Source: Climacium dendroides (lineage: Eukaryota > Streptophyta > Bryopsida > Hypnales > Climaciaceae). Taken from it: a stretch of 64,000 bases of DNA. The notes under the pieces were generated by a model. It saw only the letters and a list, made by a program, of their open reading frames with translations. It did not search any database and was not told the DNA's origin. Below are positions 1-10,939 of the stretch, in pieces. Positions within the stretch are counted from its first letter, which is position 1; each line of letters begins with the position of its first letter. The position numbers and the translations under genes were made by a program. Where the stretch lies: the NCBI GenBank assembly GCA_950106755.1, contig OX467090.1, forward strand, positions 10,601,489 to 10,665,488, given 5' to 3'.

Positions 1-620
1 TCTTCTGAAGCTAAAGGATCCCATGCAGCAATGGGTAATACATTTGTACCAGGTGACTTAGATGTAGCTGTGGAATCCCAATCCACTTGAAGGACCCTAG
101 CCGAGCCATGGGTTGGATCTGGAATCATGTCAAATAAATCATGCAAGTCTCTCTTTCCACCACCAACTTCCCTTCCCCAAAGAAAACACCACTTCATGGG
201 TGTCCCACGAGCTAGGAATCCAGCCACTTCCTGTAGAAGCGCCTCTCCAATCGGAGCCCATATCCCGACATCAAATTGAGAATGGAGCATTGTCACAAAC
301 GTTGCACAATCAGCCCTTTTTTTAATTTTTACTTTAAACTCTCTATCATAATGAATTGTACCATCGGGCCCCCACTCTTTTCCATTGTGCAGTGGTCGGA
401 TGTCACACAGAAAACCTAGGACATTTAACACAAGTATCTTTCTACGTGAATCATCCGAAACTCTCACCGGTGGAAACTTCAGCTTCCTTGACATATTCTT
501 CTTCTTTGGAGGTTTGCCAACCTTTGCAGCCCTCATTGCCCCCCTCCTTATGGGGGGCTTCTTTTTTGTGAATTCCGAACTAAATTCTGAACATTCTTGC
601 CGAGACCCTCCTGCCCCAGT
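1..620 (-). CDS. Terminal exon with FCP1/NIF-like HAD phosphatase domain, motif I altered
   Basis: This exon is open for about 206 codons and runs off the left edge. It follows a phase-0 acceptor (CATGTAG before 620). After a basic linker (KKKPPIRRG, then KPPKKK) comes KILVLNVLGFLCDIRP and, about 40 residues on, FDVGIWAPIGEALLQEVAGF, then MKWCFLWGRE. This order matches FCP1-homology domains of plants, where the core reads LVLDxNGLL, then FEVGIWSS, then LLFCWD. The catalytic DxD of motif I would here read N-x-L, so the domain may bind but not hydrolyse phosphate. Being the last seen exon of a transposase-like gene suggests a captured host domain or an old fusion. Motif assignment is by eye; the rest of the domain lies outside the window. 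Confidence 0.45.
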
Positions 621-3600
621 CTACATGCACATCAATAATTTAGCATTCACCGTCATTTACATTCTACAAAACATGAATTCAACAAATACAAGAACAGAAT
701 ATCAATTACAAATTATACATACATGTGACTTAGGAGCACCTATGTCTACTCACACAATAACTACTCTAATCACCCGTGCTTATATATATTAAAATATTAG
801 TGGCCCTCTTCATAAATGGTGAAAAATTATTAGCCACCATAGCATGCAACAAAATATACTTCACCACAGTCACATAATGATAAACAAGAATACTCATACT
901 CATACGTAGTGTAATACATAAGGACCTTCTTGAACACAAGAAAATTAGCACCTCGTAAAACAGAGAAATAAAAGTAACTTCGCAATATTATATACAAAGA
1001 GATATGGCTAATACAACTTACATATAAGTTAATATGACTCCCTATAGTTACACAATATGAAATACAACTTCCATTATTTATATATTAAAACATTCAACTT
1101 TCATTAGTTATATATTAAAAAATATTACTGCAGTCTACTATATACTACTAAATATGACTATTACTAGTTATATTCTATAAAATATGACTGGCACTAGTTA
1201 TATTCTATAAAATATGACTGGTACTAGTCATATTTTACAAATTCTGCTTGAAAACAGTCATATATTGAAAATTGCGACTGCCACCATGCATATACTACAA
1301 ATTTTGATTGAAGGCAGTCATACATTAAAAATTATGACTGCCACTAGTCATAGTATATGCAAACACTACAATTAATTATCGTCCCTACTCACAAAACAGA
1401 AATTATGATCGCCAACACTTGCATTCTAAGACATACTAATGCTTCCTATTCCACATGCACGTCATGCACAACTCATACACATACACAACATATTCATTAA
1501 CATGACAAAACCAACCCTGTGTAGAATACTGTACCATCTTGCATTTCACTATCATTCAAACATTATTTATTTGTTCACCTAAAACAATTACACTTTCCAT
1601 AAAACTCTTTTTAATAAACAATAAACTCAACAAATGAAGCAGTGAATACACTCATGCCAGTCCATCTCACCTTTGAATCATGTTGCACCTCCTTCGTCTT
1701 GTCACCAGCATTCCCTCCAGTCAATGCTCCACGGCTGGATTGAAGACTTCTGTTTGTGCCCAATTTCTCAACCTCGCCCTTCCTCTTCTTTACACTTACA
1801 TGATCCTTTTTTCCTTTTGTAACACCGACTGGTTTTGCACTTGCTTGAACCGTTGGCAAAGTGTTCCCATTTTTCTTTACATTTTCCACCTCATCAATAG
1901 CGTCTTCCTCCTTTAAAGTCACAATCACATTCATAATTCAGTTGGTGGGATATCATGTCTAACTTCCTCAAATGACATACAACTCTGAACAAATACAATG
2001 GCAACAAAGCCTATTCAAGTACGTTGAATGACATTGAAGGGCTTATGATCTTTGCACAAACCTCTATTACCGCATCCACAAACTCAACCTCTTTCCACAC
2101 ATTCACTACATGGGGTTCTGTGGTTGCTTCTCCTAGTGTCTTTAGAGGGGCAGGGGTGCTGACATTTACCAATCCTTCCATCATCTCTTCACCATCGTCA
2201 CCTTCAGGCACTGTGGTGTCTATTTCAGAACTTGAAGGGTGTGTATTCCGTCCACTCTGCTTCCGGACCTCGAATAGAAGCTGCTTCACTAGGGCACCCA
2301 TTTCACTCAGCTCCCCTTTGATAGTCTCTTTAAACGTATACAATTCATTTCGCACTTCTTCTATGCCTTTACCAGCCAACCTTGAATTACTCAATGCCCT
2401 TCCTGAACTTGACGAGCAGATGTGCAATGATTTGTCCGGTGAAGCAAGCTCTGCTTCCACTTCCATTTGAGTAGGGGGTCTACCCAAATGTGCAGCCTGC
2501 AAGGAAGGCAGTCCTACATGTATTAATTTCATGACCAACACAATCAAACGTACTTAAAACACTAAGAATCATTGACAATAAATACACTATTTCACCTCCT
2601 CACGCATGTGTCCAATTGCAAGTGAAAATACTAACATAACTTACTATTTAGAAATGTAAATTGTCATATTGTAACCACGTACGACTTCATGTAATTATAG
2701 GACTACCTACATATGACTATACATTGTTACCACTGTATCCTAATATGAGTACATGTAGCCACATGCAATGCTACATACAAGTGTAGGTAGTCACAGTACA
2801 ATCAAAATATAATTTCATGTACATCAATGTCTATTCATTATGATTGAATGTACTCATAGCACCATCTTATTCATCATTCTATGTTGTATTAAACATTTCT
2901 AATTCCTGGCTAAACATTGTCATATCCCCAAAAACCTTTGCCTTGTATAGATGCTCACTTAAAGAATCAATGATTGTGAAAATAATACTACATACACAAT
3001 AACATGCAATATTTGCAATGACAAGAAGGTAAACGTCTCTTTTACTTACAAGGCGTGATTTAACTTCTCCCTCAGATCGTCCACTGTAGGACACATTTTG
3101 CACGGTCTGCCGTGCTACCTTCATACGTTCAGAATATGCTACTTTGTCTGTCCTCTTGATGAGCTTCTTGAAGTTCTCAACGTGGTGTGCCTTCACAGTT
3201 TTTGGAATGGGAGCCTCAGCTTCTATCAATTTCTTCATGTTTGCCCTCTTTGTCTTCATTTGTGACCTCAAAATGCGGAAGAAGACATTTTCAGGTACAT
3301 CGCCTTTTCCACCACGATACTCAAACTTTGACGCCATTTTCTCCTTGATTGCTAAAAGTAGAGGTCGGGGATGCGAATTGAAGTCATCCACACTCCAATC
3401 CAAATCACGAGAATACCCATGAAGCTTTGTCAACCAATCCGCTCTATGCACTTCCGTAGGACAACCCATAAGATCAACTTCAACCCAATCTCTGTCATCA
3501 ACCTTCTGTAGATTTCTTCTCAACTGCTTGAGATTGGATTGTCGTTGAAGACTTGTGCTTCTGTCCACATTCCGAAATTCCTCGCCTTCAATTGCACTCA

Positions 3601-5609
3601 GCTTCCGCATCTTCTCACGTAATTCATTTGGGTTAGCTCCACTCTTTGCCATGCGCTTCAATATACTGACTTCTCGTAACTCCAGCTCATCTACTACATC
3701 AGTAGAGAGCTCGTCATTTGGGCCATCTCCATCATCCTCCGCACTGAAGTGTTTGTCCATGTCTTCTTCAGATTCCTCCCCCATCATTGTGTCCTCAGTG
3801 TCATCAAATAACAAATTATCCTCTTCTGCTTGTGTCGTGACCACCACGTCCTTTGATGATGTCATCGTCTTCTTCTTTGTAACTTTCTTAGGCCACGGCC
3901 TAGGGTGATGTTGTTGCTGTTCAAGCACCTGTGAAGGCAAATAAAAATAATTGATTATATCGTAGTAACTATTACTTGTGACTGCAACCAATCACAGAAT
4001 ATCATTTGTAACTATAAAAAGTCACCAAAAATCATTTCTAACTACCAACAAGTCACGGATAATCATTTTTAACTACAAACAGTCACGAAAACCCATTTTT
4101 AACTACAAATAGTCACAAAAAATCATTTCTAACTACCAAGAGTCATAGAAAATCATTTCTAACTACAAACAGGCACAAAACAACATATCCGACTGAACTT
4201 GAATTCTCAAAATATTTTTTGTGACTACAAGCAGTCACAAAAAATCATTTGTTACTTGGCTTCCAGTCACAAAACATCATTTGCGACTGCAAATAGTCAC
4301 AGAAGACAATGCAGGACTTGACTTTCAGTCACAAAATAACAGTTGCAACTGCCAATTGTCACAATGGACAATACTTCACTACAAACAATCACTATGGATG
4401 AATATTGACTGCCACAAAGTCAATTAACAACAATAATGACTAAAAACAGTCATAAAACATGATTTTATAGTCAGAAGTCTACATACTGTTGTCATTCATG
4501 ACAATAATCACTCACGAATGGTCATTTGAGACTACAATATATTTTACTCGGTCATTATGAAAGTACTGATTAAGAATTGATTTTCTCTAAACTTGATCAA
4601 TCACATGTGCTCACGTGACACTCAAATGACTTAAAACTTCTTCTTTTTTTAGAAAATAAATCCTATAAATCCACTTGCAGAACTTGAAGACCTTAGAAAT
4701 GATGAAGACCACATTTCTAAAGACAAATCATGAGTCCTAAACATGGTTGCAGTCTTCTATAAAAAATGTCCTTTGCAATAATCCACATATGCATGGCAAT
4801 TGCAATAAAACTTGGAGTCAACAATGATGGGAAATTTTCCCAATATTCCATTAATTATATGCATTTCAATATAACTATTACTTGCATTTGGGAAGGAATT
4901 CATCTAACCTTCAATGTATGGTACTCTCCCTTTGACGCCTCTTCCTCTACTTCTTTGTCACTATCTCCTGAGTTGATGCCAAAACTCCCCCCCTCCACAG
5001 CCTTCTTCGTTGTAGCTCGTGTCTGCCTCTCAAATGCTGGGAACACAATGTCAGAACTCTCCCCTCCTTTTCCTAGTTTTATTGCTTGTGGCTTCTCAAG
5101 GGGCACGTCGCGGCTGCTCTCAAAAATCCCCGCAAGCTGATTAGAAGTCATTTCCAATATTGGAAATGTAATTGCTGGAAAACTAGCAATTGTGCGAAAC
5201 AATTCCACTTGCACATCATTTGACAGATTAGCTATCTGTCTTGTCAATTTCGCCAAGATATTGTCCATAGTTCTGAATCCTAGAGCCCTGATGTGATTGA
5301 TTTAGATCAAAGAACACATGGGTCAAACCTCTCCATTATGTTTCAAACTAATGACACTTCCCTATAATTAACTTGAATCTGTACTATCCTTAATCATGAT
5401 AAGGGACAACAATTTTGGCTTCAATGAACTCTTACAGACAACTCCATTTATGTTTCGAATATTTAGTAGAGCTCAGTATCTTACCTCACTTCTCTAAGGT
5501 TTGCCAATTGTGCCGCAATGTCCAACAAGCCTAAATCACTCAATTTCTGTGAGTTCCTCTGAATTTTTTCTTTTCTCAACCTCTCGTACTCATTGATCTC
5601 AGAAGCCAT
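1..5609 (-). CDS. TnpA-like (En/Spm, Transposase_24-type) protein with FCP1-like C-terminal exon, partial
   Basis: I assembled six exons from matching reading phases and GT/AG borders: 5609-5485, 5287-4909, 3928-3050, 2496-2062, 1910-1671 and 620 to the window edge. They give about 892 residues, open at the C-terminus. The N-terminus (EYERLRKEKIQRN, then a LGLLDIAAQL helix) and the exon 3 end (ERMKVARQTVQNVSYSGRSE), followed by GRPPTQMEVEAEL at the start of exon 4, follow the pattern of plant En/Spm TnpA-like proteins (Transposase_24). In that family the protein binds subterminal repeats and works with a TNP2 transposase. Exon 3 begins with a very acidic stretch; exon 5 is Lys-rich. Introns 3, 5 and especially 2 carry arrays of short GTCA/TGAC repeats. 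The exon 5 acceptor (TTTAAAG) is weak. The start could lie 26 codons upstream in the same frame. The transposase assignment is by pattern, not by search. Confidence 0.6.
960..1400. repeat. Array of AGTCATA/TATGACT motifs inside intron 5 of the TnpA-like gene
   Basis: Short units such as ATATGACTGG, CTAGTCATAT, GGCAGTCATA and ATTATGACTGCC recur every 20-45 bases in both orientations, separated by TATA-rich spacers. They resemble the subterminal motif arrays bound by TnpA in CACTA elements. The same core recurs at 19.7-20.3 kb near the right terminus. Confidence 0.6.
3960..4560. repeat. Array of CAGTCACAAAA-type units inside intron 2 of the TnpA-like gene
   Basis: About fifteen units of roughly 30 bases follow the pattern AACTACAAACAGTCAC, then AAAAATCATTT. 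They grade into AGTCATA units toward 4450. This tandem-like array fills most of the intron between exons 2 and 3 and uses the same GTCA core as the arrays at 1 kb, 13.3 kb and 20 kb. Confidence 0.65.
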
Positions 5610-5699
5610 GCTATTGTGGGAGTTTACATGGACGAGTCCTACTTGGAAAGGAAAAAATTGCATCTTAGTACAATAGTGACATCTCAAGCATTAATGCTA

Positions 5700-7290
5700 A
5701 GTGCTAACATCTTCTTCATTTTTATATGGTATAGAGTAGGAAACAGCAAGATACCATTATATAACACATATTACAATTAGAAACTACAACTATGCAAAAA
5801 AATGAATACCGTTGTTCTAAATAGTCATCCATTACATTTTAATTCAATCACAATTGAATACACGCATAATGTTTTAAACTTTTATGACTATCTTCAAGCC
5901 ACTGTACTCTTATTACGCTACACTATTCTTTGAAGGCCACATGTGATAATGCTAACATAAAAACATATACCTAATTTTATTCATGAAGTCCCTTTGTACA
6001 GTGAAATGTGTCCACCTTCGTAGACATCATTATATTCTAGAAAATTGGTAGTAGGGGAAAAAAAAATCCCATTCTAGACAATTGTTTTCATTTCCTCAAA
6101 ATCAAAATCAAGTTTTAGATGAATAAGATTAGAAAAGGGCTCATATTTCTCTATTGCTTGAGATAAGAAGAATGTTCCATTTGAATTAAAGTCATTCAAT
6201 GAACAATTAAATATATTATTGTCGAAATCTTTTCACCATCACATTCAAGGGTGCTTACATATAAGCTTTTCTCTGTGAATTGCCTTTCTTTAGGAGTCAT
6301 TGATTTTTTGAGTGAAATGTCAAAGTAGGACAATGTTATGCCTAAATTTCAACCTAATTCTGAAACTTCGTAGAATTTCTCTTCATTGAAGCTATAGAAA
6401 CTTAGTTTTTTTTAGAATTAAAAAATATTACCAATGTCCTCAAAATGTGCACAAAATGAGAGTAAAATACTGCAGTGCATTCAATGTCATTCAAGGAGTT
6501 CCACCAATGACGTACCGGAAATTGATACAATTGTCAAATCTCGTGGCTTCACGACTCTATGATGCACTCCTCATGTCGTTCAAGTAAAATTGAGCACCTG
6601 CGCACGGAGGACTTCCAATTAGAAACTACATCGTGACCTCATTTTCCAACAAGAGAACACTCCAACAAACAATGCAAACATAACTTCCGTTTCATGTGTT
6701 ACACTACCTGTGCCTTTGTTTGGTGACTACGATTATAGTGAGCTTTTGGGTTCTTTGGAAGGCGACACGTGCGGGCTATGGTAAAGGAGAATACTTCTTG
6801 GTTGGACACGATTTCCCTCCCAGCCTAAATTGAACTGCCAAGACAAACTTCATGAGGCGTACAGAGACCAGAGGTACCGAACTACAGTTTACCTTCTCTA
6901 AAATGACTACATAAGTTAAATAGGTACAAGTGTACTTCAACCCCAGGCTAAAAAACAAAATCAAAGTTCTTGAAGTACTTGGTGGGAAAAAAAGCTGCAA
7001 ATTCTAATGATGTACAGTAGGTCCCAAGTAGAGAAATCCCTCTACAAATGAAACCCATAATCTCATTATTGAACTACGCACTGAAGTCAACACAACATAG
7101 ATCGTGATACACAAAGACCTACACAAGCATGGTAACTGGATGAGTCCGCAACGGACCCAACTGATTTGATAATGGACCCAAATGATTTGATGAAGGACCT
7201 GCACGAACACCACCAATGTCTCCCAGTCAGTCGAAGCACATGCACAAACCCCAAGAAACTTAGAATCCAACAATTTAGAATCCTCGTTCA
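5700..7290. other. Intergenic, no gene seen
   Basis: AT-rich sequence upstream of the TnpA-like gene. The short open frames lack family signatures and splice context. It may hold the promoter of the minus-strand gene, but I see no clear element. Confidence 0.4.
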
Positions 7291-7301
7291 AGCAAAACAA
7301 C

Positions 7302-7740
7302 TTACCTCACGTTGATGGTGGAACTGAGGAGTCCCTGAGAACTAGTACCCGTGCTAGTGCAGGCCTTTGTTTCGTTGCTTTCGGCAGCCAGTTGCAGAGA
7401 AGTTGTAATATTGGAATAGTTTTCTTTGCACAACCTCGGCAGGTCCAACGATTTGGAGGCGATGCTTAGAGGGTAGCAGAATCGAATTTTGATGTTGTAC
7501 CTCCTGCAACCTGCCAAACATGACCTCAATTAATTTGAGTTCTAGCACTAATATGTCAGACCATGCTGCAGTAGAAAAGAACTGTCCAGGACCCGTGTAC
7601 ACAAACTCATACGCGCTGCGCAGGGCATGAAGAAGACGGGCGAGATCCACGGTGCACGGTGGAGAAAGCAGCGCGTACTGGAAGATGACGGTCCCGCATT
7701 TGCAGCCGGACCAGCCCTGCCATGAGGACCTGCAAGGTTT
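7302..7740 (-). CDS. Possible unclassified exon in a GC-rich island
   Basis: On the minus strand an open stretch from an acceptor-like CTTGCAG near 7732 reads WSGCKCGTVIFQYALLSPP and continues through VDLARLLHALRSAYEFVYTG to KLIEVMFG, where GGCAG/GTTGCAG could be a donor. Base composition is clearly richer in G and C than the surroundings, up to about 8200. I do not recognise the protein. It could be a fragment of a host gene carried between the divergent transposon genes, or the edge of a broken gene. Confidence 0.2.
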
Positions 7741-8756
7741 TTAAGGAAAGCGGGACTCGATGAGGTGCAAATATAGCACCGTCACCTAACCCTCACTTAC
7801 GCTCCAGGTGTGGCACTTCATGAAGACGAACCTTCAATCGTGCCTCCGAAAGTGGGCCCAGATTACCTGGCGCGTCGGCTGGACTTTGGGCCCAGCCATG
7901 ACCCCGCAGCTTGGTTGGCAGATCGCGATCCGCAACTTGCCGCCCGCTCCTTTAACGACCCGGACCCTAGGAGATAGCAGCATGACGGAGACGGATCGCT
8001 TGCCGCAGAAGGCGGAGTCCATGCGTAGATTTTTTTTTTTTCAACTTCCTTTGCTTGTACTGCGTCGCCGTTTGCGCCCATGCCGTTGTTGCTTTTCCTC
8101 ACTTTGTTCCGGTTTGGGGAATGCGACAGGTCGCGCGCCTTTTGTACGCCTCGTCCGCGCTTGCTTTAACACGACAAGATTTGAAGACTTGCGGAGATCA
8201 GTTAGTTAGCTCCATATGAGCACTTGATTGGTTCAGTTCATGTGCAACTGGACTTGTCGAAAATGCCGGTCAAATTATAGAGGACTAGATTCGTTTTTTA
8301 AGTACATCCAGCGTCGCCAAAAAATTGAGATATTTGGGGTTAATCTAGTGCGTAGTTCACCAGGAATGTGAGTGCACTTTCAGTTGGTGGTATGTGATGT
8401 AGAATTGTATGTGAACGTCTTCCAGGATTGAACAAAAACTCCTTTGATTTCTTTGTGTGTGTTGAATTAATTCGTTGAAGTCCGCGTCTGCTTTAACACG
8501 CCAAGATTTCACGACTTGCGGAGATCGCAAATTCGCAATTGATCAAATTAATTGTTGACTTCCAATGCGGGTGTCTATTAACTCCATGCACATTGACTAC
8601 AACCAAAGGCCATCATGAAGAAGAAATTACGATTGCCAACGAAACTGAGAAAGTAGCAGTCTTTAAAAAAGTCAATACAATTCTTTTCAACTTTAGTCAT
8701 TACGAACCAGAATTAAACCATTAATCTTTGAGCCAATGCATTACTTAATTACTTAC

Positions 8757-9060
8757 CTGGTCCAAGCAAAACTTGGCCAGCTCTAATGGGGGGTCTTCCG
8801 GAGAAATTGGCATTCTGTTTCTTGAGAAACTCCATGGCGGTAGCAGGCGACGATGCAACGATGCAATGTGCTTGCCCCAGGCGCAGTGACATGAGAGGGC
8901 CATACTTCTTCGCAAGCTCTACTAAGCTCCGGTGAGGCAATGGGCTGAGCAAGTGCAGAGACCCAAGTAGAGGCAACCCAATTGGTCCCGGAGGTAAATT
9001 TCTGAGTCTTCTCACCACTATACTAACCAGAATGATCACCAACACCATCGTTGCCAAGAC
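8757..9060 (-). pseudogene. Orphan first exon of an A-type cytochrome P450
   Basis: The frame reads MVLVIILVSIVVRRLRNLPP (membrane anchor plus proline-rich hinge), then GPIGLPLLGSLHLLSPLPHR, ELAKKYGPLMSLRLG and FSGRPPI. That is the standard order of a microsomal plant P450 N-terminus, of the kind seen in the CYP71 clan. The ATG is at 9048; a possible acceptor (TTGCAG) lies just upstream and a strong donor (CCAG/GTAAGTAA) ends the block. No further P450 exons (I-helix, ExxR, haem Cys loop) were found downstream on this strand, so it cannot make an enzyme. It lies between the two divergent transposon gene sets, as expected of a captured fragment. It is unrelated in sequence to the complete P450 at 38-43.5 kb. 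Confidence 0.7.
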
Positions 9061-10431
9061 CTGCAAGATGGTCGTTTGTTGTTAGAATTCTCCAAAGAAA
9101 AAATGAAACAAGAAAATTTCCCTTCTCAAATTTTTGAACCAGATAGGCAACGTGCGCGTAGCAGTACTAACGGGTGAGGAGAGAGGAGAGAGAGAGAGAA
9201 GTGAACAGTACATAGAGGACAGGAAATCCAGCAACAGAGAAAGCCATGATTTTGAGAAGCAAGGCCGTGCTCAAAGAGTATGCATTCCTTTGGAAAAGAA
9301 CGACCACAACCACGTTCTACAACCCAAAAACATGCTCGCTCGCCTTGAGATTCAGTGCTTCGTAATTTATTAATCTCTTGCATTAGACTACACTGTAAGT
9401 GGACATTGATGGGAGTCAATCCTGTTCTTTGAAAATTCGTCGTTCAACTAGATCTCCGTGATACAGTAGGAACCGTGTAGAAGATGTCCTCTGGACAATG
9501 AAATAATGCATAGGTAAGCTTACTGCATCTTGACATCATTGTTTCCGGGCCGTCGAGCATCTCTTAGAGACTACCAGTACAGTATTCATAATATGAGGGT
9601 CTTACAATCCAGGATAATGAGCATTCCGTCTGCATTGTTCAACTTCTTCGATCAATTCATAAAAATTCGTCAGGAATCGCATGAATTTGCAACCGTTGAT
9701 ACATATTGAGCAAACAAAGTAAAGAAACTGCACTAAAAGGTGCACGATCTTCTCATTCAAGGGTACCATAAGTTTTCCCTTGTGCTTCACATTACTGTAG
9801 TAATCTTGTTCCTCTTCCCATCCTTCTAACATAAGACAAATGCCCGTAGAATCCAACTCACTCACGGCATCGACACACATGCATCACATTCCTCTCATGG
9901 CTGGAAGCCTCTCACAGATAAGCATGTCAGAGGATGAAAACTCGGGAGATTTAAGCAATCCTCTACCATACTTAAACCGGTCAAAAGCAATCAAACACCT
10001 GCTGCTGACGGTATGCAAAATACTAATCGACAAATATAGTTTGACGCTCTGAGTTCCTCCATTCAATAGTTTTTTGTGCTACACAGTCACATTCATAGCA
10101 ACGAAATTCAAAAATATTACGGTAAGAAATTCAGACCTGAAAAGATGGACTAGTTACGCAGTTTGAAAAGCAATATTTGTCACGCAACCCGCAACCGCTA
10201 TCTCCCGTCTCTGTCGCTGCTTCTCCATCGGTGTTAGTTCGCGATGAGAGCGGGCGTCAAGTGCCGGGTCGGGCTCCACGGGCCATCGTGGCCTAGCCCA
10301 AGGTCTAGCCATGTTCACTGGGCCCACTTTTGCCCATCTGCATTTATGAATTCTGAACGCTAGAAAGTCATCTATGAATAGAAAATTCTATTCCAAGGTC
10401 TATTGCGCCGCAGTGACATGCATGTTTCAAC

Positions 10432-10556
10432 CACTTCTTCTGGGCGGATTTTTCAGTTCGATCCCGAAGTCCACATCTTCTTACAGCCCTGTACCACTTC
10501 TTTTGGGCGGATTCTTCAGTTCGATCCCGAAGTCCCCACCTTCTCACAGCCATGTG
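10432..10556. repeat. Two-copy tandem repeat, unit about 63 bp
   Basis: The segment from CCACTTCTTCTGGGCGGATT to CACAGCC is followed directly by a near-identical copy, with GGGCGGAT, CAGTTCGATCCCGAAGTC and CTTC-ACAGCC as landmarks. It is open on the minus strand but matches no family I know. Confidence 0.7.
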
Positions 10557-10799
10557 TTGTGATATTTGAGTGCAAAGCAGGACAGGGTGGATGACAGATT
10601 TCAACAAAGATCTTGACTGCCGATCTTCTCGTGCAGACACAGCCTCACGATCTTCTACTTCGGAGTGAGTCATGAATTTATTGTTGGGATGCAAGCTAGG
10701 TACTCCGAGTTCTCTGTCTTCAAGTTATGCAACTACGAGTTGATTTTTAGACAGAAGTGCAACTAGTCATGGAATCTAAAATTAAGTTTGCAGTAGGTC

Positions 10800-10930
10800 G
10801 TCTTGGGAAGGATGTACCGACAGCAAACTGAAGGACCGACAGCGAACTCAAGGATTTCAGTTCTACACTTTTGGGGTACACAACATGCCGACAGCAAACT
10901 CAAGGATTTTTGTTCTGCACTTTTTGAAAT
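10800..10930. repeat. Short repeats of GACAGCAAACTCAAGGATTT
   Basis: The phrase CCGACAGCAAACT, partly with CAAGGATTT and TTCT-CACTTTT after it, appears three times (near 10818, 10835 and 10888). The two longer copies form a direct repeat of about 50 bp. No coding sense. Confidence 0.6.
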
Positions 10931-10939
10931 TCAAGAGCT

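Noticed and set aside
4373..4395. CTTCACTACAAACAATCACT as a CACTA left end
   Set aside because: It is one unit of the intronic CTACAAACAGTCAC array and lies within the transposase gene.
9602..10066. Two minus-strand frames (LMLEGWEEEQDYYSNVKHKG and FDRFKYGRGLLKSPEFSSSD)
   Set aside because: They look somewhat protein-like and may be a captured fragment, but a stop separates them and I recognise no family.
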